From Desulfobacterales bacterium (GTDB lineage: Bacteria > Desulfobacterota > Desulfobacteria > Desulfobacterales > UBA5852), in the NCBI GenBank assembly GCA_016735415.1, contig JAERRP010000801.1, positions 1-5,748 of the forward strand: a stretch of 5,748 nucleotides of DNA. The letters are read 5' to 3'. The number at the start of each line of letters is the position of its first letter. Position 1 is the first letter of the stretch. Position numbers and translations under genes: made by a program. The notes under the pieces are model-generated. The model was not told the origin of the DNA, did not search any database, and worked only from the letters and a program-made list of their open reading frames with translations. This document shows, in pieces, positions 1 to 5,748 of the stretch.

Positions 1-828
1 ATTCTGGAACGCCGCCCCGAGGCCCGCGAAACCGAGGTGCAACAGGAACTCGATTCCCGGCCGCAAGTGGTATCCTTCCAAAATGTCTCTTTTCGCTATG
101 ACAGCGAAGGTGAAACCATGGTCCTGGACGGTATCAATCTCACGGCCCGTTCCGGTCAGGTAATCGCCCTGGTGGGCGTGAGCGGCGGGGGTAAAACATC
201 CCTGGTGAATCTACTTCCCCGTTTTTACGATGTTGCGGGGGGAAGCATCCGGATCAACGGCCAGGATATCCGGACGTTTTCACTGGCCTCTTTGCGCCGC
301 CAGATCGCCATTGTGACCCAGGAACCGATTCTCTTCAACGAAAGCATCCGGGACAATATCGCCTACGGTAATCGCCAGGCATCGGAAGCGGATATTCTGC
401 AAGCCGCCCGGTCGGCCTATGCCTATGATTTTGCGGCCGATCTTCCACAGGGCCTGGAAACGCGAATTGGTGAGTTGGGCTCCCGGCTTTCCGGCGGCGA
501 AAAGCAGCGCGTCTGCATCGCCCGGGCCCTTCTCAAGAATGCCCCGATTCTCATCCTGGACGAGGCCACTTCGGCGCTGGATTCAAAATCCGAAATTCTC
601 GTGCAGAAAGCGCTCGTGAATCTGATGCAGGGGCGAACCACTTTCGTGATCGCCCATCGTCTTTCCACCATCGTCCATGCCGACCACATCATTGTACTGG
701 CCGGCGGCCGCATTGCTGAAGAGGGCTCGCATGACGTGCTTGTGGCCCGACGCGGCGAATACCATAAACTCTATCAGATGCAGTTCGGCGGTCAGGCCGA
801 AAACGGAACCCGTTTTAAAAGCACCTGA
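1..828 (+). CDS. msbA: MsbA-type lipid A/LPS ABC exporter, C-terminal nucleotide-binding domain (5'-partial)
   Basis: This is the C-terminal part of a half-size ABC exporter. The frame is open from base 1, so the GTG at 37 is an internal valine rather than the start, and the six-helix membrane domain lies off the left edge. The visible stretch begins in the linker (ERRPEAR) that joins the membrane domain to the ATPase. All ATPase motifs are present: an A-loop Tyr (FRYD, about 94-105), Walker A GVSGGGKTS (175-201), Q-loop Gln in VTQEP (about 313-327), signature LSGGEKQ (487-507), Walker B ILILDE with the catalytic Glu (547-564), a D-loop SALD, and the H-loop His at 655-657. MsbA uses ATP to flip lipid A-core across the inner membrane. 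The motifs alone fit any type-I exporter; the MsbA assignment rests on lptF, lptG and lpxK following directly on the same strand. msbA and lpxK are also neighbours in E. coli. The Walker A differs mildly from the usual GxSGSGKST but keeps the essential Lys and Thr/Ser. Confidence 0.87.
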   Translation: MLERRPEARETEVQQELDSRPQVVSFQNVSFRYDSEGETMVLDGINLTARSGQVIALVGVSGGGKTSLVNLLPRFYDVAGGSIRINGQDIRTFSLASLRRQIAIVTQEPILFNESIRDNIAYGNRQASEADILQAARSAYAYDFAADLPQGLETRIGELGSRLSGGEKQRVCIARALLKNAPILILDEATSALDSKSEILVQKALVNLMQGRTTFVIAHRLSTIVHADHIIVLAGGRIAEEGSHDVLVARRGEYHKLYQMQFGGQAENGTRFKST

Positions 829-862
829 AAACAGCAACACTGCATCCTTGGCCGGCATTGCA

Positions 863-2059
863 ATGAAGATCATCCATCGTCATATTTTCTTGAATGTGAT
901 GACACCCCTTCTGGTGAATCTTCTGTTTTTTACGTTTATCTTTCTCATGGGTAAAATGCTCAAGATCACCAAGCTGATCATCAACTATCAGGTTGACGCC
1001 GGTGTGATCGGTCTGCTGCTGCTCTATTCCATCCCGCATTTTCTGGTCTTTGTTCTTCCCATGTCGGTGATGATGGCGATCCTTCTGGCCTTTATGCGCA
1101 TGACCGCCGACAATGAAGTCATGGCCATGAAAGCCGCCGGCGTCAGTCTCTACAAAATGGTTCCGCCCGTTCTCGTCATTGCCGGGGGCGCGGTGCTGGC
1201 CACGCTGGTGATGACGGTTTATGGGATGCCGCAAGGTAAACTGGCCATCAAGCAGTTGACCTATGCCACCCTGGCCGCCAATGCCAACGTGGGTCTCAAG
1301 GCGCGCACGTTCAACAACCGGTTTGAAAAAGTGACGCTCTACGTCAGCGCCATCGAAGCGCAGACCATGCGTTTGAGGGATGTTTTCATCGAAGACCGCC
1401 GCAACCCTGATGCCGTAAGCACCATCGTCGCGCCGGACGGTCGTCTGATCCGCGTGCCGGGCCGACGGGCCGTGCGGATGCGACTCTACAACGGGTTGAT
1501 CAACCAGGTAAAGCGCGCCAGTCAGTCAGCCAGCACCCTTCATTTCGCCACCTATGATATCGAGTTCGACCTGAAGCAGGCGGATAAGCTTGCACGCTAC
1601 AAACGCAAGGATGAAGACGAAATGAGCCTGGCGGAGCTTGATGCGCATATCCGCAAAGTTCAGACCGATCCGGAGGACTATCGTGAAGCCCTGGTTGAAT
1701 TTCATACCAAATTCTCCATTCCGGTCGCCTGTCTGGCACTGGGGCTTCTGGCCATTCCCCTGGGAGTGGAGCTGAAATCCAACCGCAAGTCGGCCGGACT
1801 GGGGTTGGGATTGATCGTGTTTGTGATGTACTATGTGCTCATGACGGCCGGCCGGGTATTCGGGGAGATGGGGGTATTCAATCCGGCCCTGGGCCTCTGG
1901 GTTCCGAATGCTCTTTTCGGGGTGGCCGGGATCGTGATGCTGGTCCGCAGTGCTAATGAAAAACCGCTCTACTGGATGGACTGGCTGCGGGCGGTCGGCA
2001 CATCGATTGCGGAAGCGACCCGGCGCATGCTTCTCCGGCTGACCCGGCGTCCGGGTTGA
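863..2059 (+). CDS. lptF: LPS export permease LptF (YjgP/YjgQ family)
   Basis: 398-residue inner-membrane subunit of the LptB2FG transporter, which extracts LPS from the outer leaflet of the inner membrane and passes it to LptC/LptA. The layout is typical of the YjgP/YjgQ family: three N-terminal membrane segments (about residues 12-32, 48-78 and 99-121), a large periplasmic domain (about 122-280) expected to form a beta-jellyroll, then three C-terminal segments (about 283-303, 310-330 and 340-362). Family hallmarks visible are the N-terminal IIHRHI, the cytoplasmic NEVMAMKAAGVS loop after segment 2, and FSIPVACLALGLLAIPLG opening segment 4. A basic tail of about 35 residues follows segment 6. 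The ATG at 863 is chosen because family members begin just before the IIxRxI motif. Longer in-frame starts (TTG 848, or ATG 677 inside msbA) add sequence unlike the family. No clear Shine-Dalgarno precedes 863, so translation may depend on ribosomes finishing msbA 34 bases upstream. Calling it LptF rather than LptG rests on gene order (lptF first) and is less certain than the family. Confidence 0.9.
   Translation: MKIIHRHIFLNVMTPLLVNLLFFTFIFLMGKMLKITKLIINYQVDAGVIGLLLLYSIPHFLVFVLPMSVMMAILLAFMRMTADNEVMAMKAAGVSLYKMVPPVLVIAGGAVLATLVMTVYGMPQGKLAIKQLTYATLAANANVGLKARTFNNRFEKVTLYVSAIEAQTMRLRDVFIEDRRNPDAVSTIVAPDGRLIRVPGRRAVRMRLYNGLINQVKRASQSASTLHFATYDIEFDLKQADKLARYKRKDEDEMSLAELDAHIRKVQTDPEDYREALVEFHTKFSIPVACLALGLLAIPLGVELKSNRKSAGLGLGLIVFVMYYVLMTAGRVFGEMGVFNPALGLWVPNALFGVAGIVMLVRSANEKPLYWMDWLRAVGTSIAEATRRMLLRLTRRPG
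2042..2056 (+). other. GC-rich hairpin at the 3' end of lptF
   Basis: ACCCGG (2042-2047) and CCGGGT (2051-2056) form a perfect 6-bp inverted repeat with a 3-base loop, extendable by two G-U wobble pairs. It abuts the lptF stop codon (TGA 2057-2059) and lies about 18 bases before the lptG Shine-Dalgarno-like sequence. No T-run follows, so it is not an intrinsic terminator. It encodes the last residues of LptF (Arg-Arg-Pro-Gly region), so it may be only a by-product of GC-rich codons. A role in mRNA stability or in spacing translation of lptF and lptG is possible but unproven. Confidence 0.4.
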
Positions 2060-2073
2060 TCCGCGCTACTTTC

Positions 2074-2080
2074 AAGAAGA
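2074..2080 (+). promoter_or_regulatory. Putative ribosome binding site of lptG
   Basis: The purine run AAGAAGA partly matches the Shine-Dalgarno consensus and ends 3 bases before the ATG at 2084. The match is modest and the spacing short, but it is the only candidate in the 24-base gap and it supports this start. Confidence 0.5.
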
Positions 2081-2083
2081 CCT

Positions 2084-3151
2084 ATGACCATTATCGACCG
2101 CTATATCATCCGTGAGATTACCCGCTATCTATTATGGGTTTTGCTTTCCGTCACGATGATCTACATCATTGCCGATTTTTTCGATAAAATCGACAATCTG
2201 CTTGCGTCGAAATTGCCCTTTGCCAAGGCGGCGTTATTCTTCATCTCCCGGATTCCTTTCGAACACCTGATCCCGGCCAGCACGCTGCTGTCGGTGCTGG
2301 TGGTATTTGGTCTGATGAACAAGCACAACGAGTTGACCGCCCTCAAAACCAGTGGGGTCAGTATTTATCGCTGTATCAAGGCCCCGCTCATCGTGGGTGT
2401 CGTAGCGAGTCTTTTTCTGATCCTGTGCGCGGAGATGATGCTGCCGATTCTGCGATCGACGGCCAATCGCATGTGGCTGGAGGCGGGCAACAAAGTCCAC
2501 GACAAGTCGCGCAAGCAGGACGTGTGGCTGCGGGGAGACCGCCTTATTGCCCATATCCGGCATTTCGATCCCGACCAGTCGAGCGCCCTTGACGTCAGCA
2601 TCAATTTTTTTGATCGGAACTTTCGTCTGATTCGGCGAATCGAGGCCCGCCGGATTCTGTTTCAGGCGACGCAGTGGTCCTGCCATGATACCATGGAGCA
2701 GGTTCTGAACCCGAATGACGGCAGTTCCGCCATTATACACCACGATCAGATGACCACGCCGGTTTATTTCCAGCTTGACGAATTGAAACACGGCATCAAA
2801 GCGGCCAGCGAAATGGGCGTGTTCGAACTGGCGGAGTATATACGGACAGTGGCATCGGAAGGCTATGACACCACCGCCCTGCGTGTGGACTGGCAGGCCA
2901 AAATTGCTTTTCCGCTGGTTTGCGTGATCATGGCGGTGATGGCGGCCTCAATCGCCGGCAGGACCCGGCGCGGCGATGGGTTGGCCACCGTGGTGGTCAT
3001 GGGCATTGGATTGGCTTTTTGTTTCTGGGTGGTACAGGGTTTCAGTCTGGCGCTGGGGTATGCGGCCATGCTGCCGCCGGTGCTGGCGGCCTGGATCCCC
3101 AACCTGATCTATGCGGGCACCACCGCGATTTTTTTGATACGGGCGGAGTAG
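2084..3151 (+). CDS. lptG: LPS export permease LptG (YjgP/YjgQ family)
   Basis: 355-residue paralogue of the preceding gene and second membrane subunit of the LptB2FG LPS extractor. The start resembles that of LptF (MTIIDRYIIREI against MKIIHRHIF), which supports the ATG at 2084. Predicted membrane segments lie at about 13-33, 50-78, 101-121, 274-292, 299-321 and 335-353, with a periplasmic domain of about 150 residues between segments 3 and 4. Family features include NELTALKTSGVS after segment 2 (the matching loop in LptF reads NEVMAMKAAGVS), KIAFPLVCVIMAVMAA opening segment 4, and a Leu-Pro-Pro-Val then Ala-Trp-Ile-Pro-Asn stretch leading into segment 6, a pattern common at the C-terminus of LptG proteins. 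It ends almost directly after segment 6, without the tail seen in LptF. It sits 24 bases after lptF and 6 bases before lpxK. The ATPase LptB and the bridge proteins LptC and LptA are not encoded here. The family call is very secure; the F/G naming follows the usual gene order and is slightly less so. Confidence 0.9.
   Translation: MTIIDRYIIREITRYLLWVLLSVTMIYIIADFFDKIDNLLASKLPFAKAALFFISRIPFEHLIPASTLLSVLVVFGLMNKHNELTALKTSGVSIYRCIKAPLIVGVVASLFLILCAEMMLPILRSTANRMWLEAGNKVHDKSRKQDVWLRGDRLIAHIRHFDPDQSSALDVSINFFDRNFRLIRRIEARRILFQATQWSCHDTMEQVLNPNDGSSAIIHHDQMTTPVYFQLDELKHGIKAASEMGVFELAEYIRTVASEGYDTTALRVDWQAKIAFPLVCVIMAVMAASIAGRTRRGDGLATVVVMGIGLAFCFWVVQGFSLALGYAAMLPPVLAAWIPNLIYAGTTAIFLIRAE
3145..3148 (+). 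promoter_or_regulatory. Ribosome binding site that decides the lpxK start
   Basis: GGAG lies within the last codons of lptG, 9 bases before the GTG at 3158. The alternative in-frame ATG at 3167 would be 18 bases away, too far for this site, so the GTG is preferred. Confidence 0.6.
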
Positions 3152-3157
3152 GCGGGC

Positions 3158-4354
3158 GTGCAAACGATGGGGCAGACAACCAAACCCAATGATCGTCTGG
3201 TGCGGCTGATATCCGGCATCATTTACGCCCGTGAGAACGACCGGCCACTCGCCTGTGCCTGTCTGCGGACGGCGGCCATTCTTTATGAAGCGGCCGTACG
3301 CGTGCGTGCGCGGTATTACCTTGGCCGCCGGCGGCACCCGGATAAACTGCCCTGCCGGGTGGTTTCCATCGGCAATCTGGCTCTGGGAGGAACCGGCAAA
3401 ACACCATTATGCATTTATCTGGCCGGCCTGATCCATGATGCCGGCTACCGGGTTGCGATCGTCAGCCGTGGCTACAAAGGGCAAGCCGAAAAGACCGGGG
3501 CCTTGATTGAACCCGGGCCTTTATCGGCTCCCGCAGCCCACCGGGTCGGTGATGAGCCGGCGCTGATGGCCCGCCTGCTCGCACCGCGATCGATACCCAT
3601 TTTCGTCGGGCGCGACCGTTTGGCCTCCGGCCGGCGGGCGCTCACGCAGTTTCAGCCTGATGTCATTCTGCTGGATGACGGTTTCCAGCACCATCGCCTG
3701 GCCCGTGATCTGGATATTGTCCTGCTGGATGGCGGCGATCCCCTGGGAAACGGTTATTTGCTGCCGCGGGGTCCTTTACGTGAACCGCCGGCCGCCCTGG
3801 CCCGTGCCGATATTCTGATCCTGACCCGCTGCCAACGAAAACCCGGGGGGCGCCTGATGGCGGATGCGGCCACGGTTCTGGTGCAAGCGGTCCCCGGCTT
3901 GAAGGCCAAACCGATATTTTCCAGCCGGCACCGGCCTGTCGCCCGTGAATGCTTAACGGCCGGCACATCCGCCGGGCCTCGATCCGGCCGCCTGGACCTG
4001 GCCGCTTTGAAAGGCCTTCCGGTTCTGGCCTTTGCCGGTATTGCCCGCAACAAGGCCTTCCGGGAAACGGTTGCGGGCCTGGGCGCCGATATCCGTGGAT
4101 GGTCCGCCTTCCGTGATCATTATCGCTATTGTGCAGACGATCTGGCGCTTTTAACACACGCCGGGCTTAAACGGGGGGTCCGGGCGCTGGTCACCACCGA
4201 TAAGGACCGCATTCGAATCCGTGATGAATGGATCCGGGAGCTGCCGCTGATGGTCGTCGGGGTCCGGATGGATTTCCATGACGATACCGATGCCTTCCAA
4301 AGCCTCATATTTGAAAAACTCCATCTGGATGCCCGCCGGGAGATGACAACATGA
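3158..4354 (+). CDS. lpxK: Tetraacyldisaccharide 4'-kinase LpxK (lipid A 4'-kinase)
   Basis: Transfers phosphate from ATP to the 4' position of the tetraacyl-disaccharide 1-phosphate, giving lipid IVA, on the cytoplasmic face of the inner membrane. An N-terminal hydrophobic/amphipathic helix (about residues 31-50) is the likely membrane anchor. The P-loop VSIGNLALGGTGKTP (69-83, Lys81) is the distinctive LpxK version of Walker A. It is followed by SRGYKG (103-108), VGDEP (130-134), the hallmark LLDDGFQHHRL (171-181), then DGGDPLGNGYLLPRGPLREP (191-210). Further on are AFAGIA (291-296), FRDHYRY (318-324) and TTDKD (346-350). Asp132 and His321 are in places consistent with the catalytic Asp/His pair described for Aquifex LpxK, by motif rather than alignment. 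At 398 residues it is about 70 longer than the E. coli enzyme; part of the excess is a short N-terminal extension and a Gly/Ala/Arg-rich stretch near 262-280. GTG start, supported by GGAG 9 bases upstream. It follows lptG by 6 bases and overlaps the next gene by 4. Confidence 0.96.
   Translation: MQTMGQTTKPNDRLVRLISGIIYARENDRPLACACLRTAAILYEAAVRVRARYYLGRRRHPDKLPCRVVSIGNLALGGTGKTPLCIYLAGLIHDAGYRVAIVSRGYKGQAEKTGALIEPGPLSAPAAHRVGDEPALMARLLAPRSIPIFVGRDRLASGRRALTQFQPDVILLDDGFQHHRLARDLDIVLLDGGDPLGNGYLLPRGPLREPPAALARADILILTRCQRKPGGRLMADAATVLVQAVPGLKAKPIFSSRHRPVARECLTAGTSAGPRSGRLDLAALKGLPVLAFAGIARNKAFRETVAGLGADIRGWSAFRDHYRYCADDLALLTHAGLKRGVRALVTTDKDRIRIRDEWIRELPLMVVGVRMDFHDDTDAFQSLIFEKLHLDARREMTT
4338..4342 (+). 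promoter_or_regulatory. Ribosome binding site of the carbamoyltransferase gene
   Basis: GGGAG inside the end of lpxK lies 8 bases before the ATG at 4351, a near-ideal distance. It supports the ATGA-overlap start and suggests translational coupling with lpxK. Confidence 0.6.
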
Positions 4355-5748
4355 TTGTGCTGGGGTTGTCGGGTGCCTTGACCCATGATCCTTCGGCCGC
4401 CCTTTTCGTGGATGGCGAACTCGTGAGTGCCGCCGAAGAGGAGCGCTTTCTGCGGGAAAAACACGCCCGGCGTTGCTGGCCGCTGCATTCGGCCCGTTAC
4501 TGTCTTGCGGCCGCGGGCATATCCCCTGCCGATGTGGCTGCCGGGGCCTTTCCCTTTGCCCCCTTCGGTTTCCGCTACCCCGGCCGCTGGCATTTTGCCC
4601 GTCGTTACTGGTACGCGCCCGACCGCGCCCTGAATGTGCTGTTCAATGGTAATCGGCTTTACCGGCGCAACCGCAGGGCCATTTTGCACCTGATGGGCCA
4701 ACTGGATATCGATTCCGCACGAACGCCTTTCCGGCCGGTGCCCCACCATCTGGCCCATGCAAGCAGCGCCTACCACCTGAGCGGTTTTTCCGGAAAGACG
4801 GCCATTCTGGGCATCGACGGCAAGGGCGAATATGCCACGACTTTTTTCGGATACGGTGAGAACGGGCGGATCCATCCGATCAGGGAATTCTATGATCCCG
4901 ATTCCCTGGGGGGCGTATACGGCGCCCTGACTCAGTATCTCGGTTTCGAGATGCTCGACGGGGAGTTCAAGGTGATGGGGATGGCACCTTACGGCGATCC
5001 CACCCGATATGATTTCGGAAGATTGATCCGCTGTAACGGGCGTTCGTTCAGCGTGAATACCCGGCTCGTCAACACGGTGGGGCTCAGGCGCTATAAACAG
5101 GAGGGCCTTGGTTTTTACTTCAGTCCCCGATTGGTTGAATGGCTGGGGCCCAAACGTGAAGGTGACGAAATCGACAACCCTTACGTGGATTACGCCGCCA
5201 GTATGCAGCAGCTTCTGGAAACGGTCGCCCTTGGCCTCATCGACACCTATTTGTCCGATATCCTCAGAGAGACCGGCCAAATCTGTTTTGCCGGCGGGGT
5301 GGCCCTGAACGTCCGGTTGAACCAGCACATCATCGCCCGGCCCGACGTGGACGAACTGTTCGTGCAGCCGGCGGCCAGCGATGCCGGCACCGCGATCGGG
5401 GCGGCGTCCTATGTGGCCCACGCGCTGGGCGATACCATTCGACCGCTGGAGCATGTCTATCTGGGGCCGGCCTTCACTACGGATGCCTGCCGTCGGGCCT
5501 GTGAAGCCCATCCCGCCCGCCCGAGCTTTAAAACCGTTGCGGATGCGCCCGATGAGGCGGCCCGCCTGCTGGCCGAGGGCCATCCGCTGGCCTGGTTTCA
5601 GGGCCGCATGGAATTCGGTCCGCGGGCCCTGGGCAATCGCAGTATTTTAGGCGATCCCAGCCGCGCCGGCATGGCCGAGCGCATCAACGCCCAGATTAAA
5701 TACCGCGAACGCTGGCGACCGTTCTGTCCCAGCATCCTGGACCGGGCC
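4351..5748 (+). CDS. NodU/CmcH-family O-carbamoyltransferase (3'-partial)
   Basis: An uninterrupted frame of 466 codons runs off the right edge; family members are usually somewhat under 600 residues, so perhaps 100-140 are missing. Enzymes of this family make carbamoyl-adenylate from carbamoyl phosphate and ATP, then transfer the carbamoyl group to a hydroxyl, often on a sugar. Visible motifs, in order: [15 protein letters not shown] (4-18) and [10 protein letters not shown] (29-38), typical of the N-terminus; [10 protein letters not shown] (132-141), whose HxxxH (His132, His136) matches the metal-binding pair of the Kae1-like fold; GIDGKGE (154-160); FAGGVALN (313-320); and [10 protein letters not shown] (343-352), with Asp344 a likely metal ligand. 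The YrdC-like C-terminal domain then shows [12 protein letters not shown] (422-433) and [14 protein letters not shown] (450-463). The ATG at 4351 overlaps the lpxK stop (ATGA) and has GGGAG 8 bases upstream. The acceptor is unknown. The setting in a lipid A/LPS operon suggests a lipid A, core or O-antigen sugar, as for WapO on core heptose in Pseudomonas aeruginosa, but this is inference. The family assignment is very secure. Confidence 0.93.
   Translation, partial: MIVLGLSGALTHDPSAALFVDGELVSAAEEERFLREKHARRCWPLHSARYCLAAAGISPADVAAGAFPFAPFGFRYPGRWHFARRYWYAPDRALNVLFNGNRLYRRNRRAILHLMGQLDIDSARTPFRPVPHHLAHASSAYHLSGFSGKTAILGIDGKGEYATTFFGYGENGRIHPIREFYDPDSLGGVYGALTQYLGFEMLDGEFKVMGMAPYGDPTRYDFGRLIRCNGRSFSVNTRLVNTVGLRRYKQEGLGFYFSPRLVEWLGPKREGDEIDNPYVDYAASMQQLLETVALGLIDTYLSDILRETGQICFAGGVALNVRLNQHIIARPDVDELFVQPAASDAGTAIGAASYVAHALGDTIRPLEHVYLGPAFTTDACRRACEAHPARPSFKTVADAPDEAARLLAEGHPLAWFQGRMEFGPRALGNRSILGDPSRAGMAERINAQIKYRERWRPFCPSILDRA

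Noticed and set aside
37..39. GTG at 37 as the start of a stand-alone ABC ATPase
   Set aside because: The frame is open back to base 1 and reads as an MsbA-type linker (ERRPEAR), so the gene is truncated by the window edge rather than starting here.
677..862. 62-codon N-terminal extension of lptF starting inside msbA
   Set aside because: It would overlap msbA by about 150 bases. The extra residues read as out-of-frame msbA sequence, and the LptF family starts just before the IIxRxI motif at 863.
841..862. TGCA...TGCA flanking a GGCC core in the msbA-lptF gap, as a possible operator or stem-loop
   Set aside because: Only the outer four bases and the short core pair; the symmetry is weak and no T-run or promoter-like element accompanies it.
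815..1234. Histidine-rich antisense frame opposite lptF
   Set aside because: The His/Gln/Lys-rich composition is what the complement of hydrophobic membrane-segment codons gives. No start signal or motif supports a gene.
2234..2791. 185-codon minus-strand frame opposite lptG
   Set aside because: It lies entirely within lptG, whose family features are strong; it is a by-product of GC-rich codon use with no motif of its own.
3663..4157. 164-codon minus-strand frame opposite lpxK
   Set aside because: Composition is rich in Pro, Gly and Arg, as expected for a GC-rich antisense frame, and it lies under well-defined LpxK motifs.
4126..5583. 485-codon open frame on the minus strand opposite the carbamoyltransferase and the end of lpxK
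   Set aside because: It shares codon boundaries with the plus-strand carbamoyltransferase gene, where it stays open because that gene avoids TTA, CTA and TCA codons, as GC-rich genes do. It closes at the first TTA (5647). Its product shows no recognisable motif, while the plus strand carries a full set of family motifs.

Overview
This 5.7-kb window is a tightly packed, single-strand (+) gene cluster for making and exporting lipopolysaccharide (LPS). It therefore comes from a Gram-negative (diderm) bacterium. The sequence is GC-rich, and the five genes look similar in base composition and codon use, with no sign of recent transfer. The protein style and the gene order msbA-lptF-lptG-lpxK fit a Desulfobacterota-type (former deltaproteobacterial) genome, but that assignment is a guess from general resemblance and cannot be proven here.

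Layout: (1) positions 1-828 hold the C-terminal nucleotide-binding domain of an MsbA-type ABC exporter, cut by the left edge; (2) 863-2059 hold lptF and (3) 2084-3151 hold lptG, the two paralogous membrane subunits of the LptB2FG LPS extractor; (4) 3158-4354 hold lpxK, the lipid A 4'-kinase; (5) 4351 to the right edge holds a NodU/CmcH-family O-carbamoyltransferase, cut before its C-terminus. The gaps are 34, 24 and 6 bases, then a 4-base ATGA overlap. No promoter, terminator, RNA gene, mobile element or CRISPR array is visible, and no gene-free stretch exceeds 34 bases, so this is most simply one transcription unit that begins before the window and continues past it.

Together the genes describe one pathway at the inner membrane. 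LpxK phosphorylates the lipid A disaccharide, MsbA flips the lipid A-core across the membrane, and LptF/LptG (with LptB, LptC and LptA encoded elsewhere) pull the LPS out toward the outer membrane. The unexpected member is the carbamoyltransferase, which appears translationally coupled to lpxK. By position it may add a carbamoyl group to lipid A, core or O-antigen sugar. That substrate is inferred from context only and is the most interesting point in the window. The rest is well-understood, conserved cell-envelope machinery.
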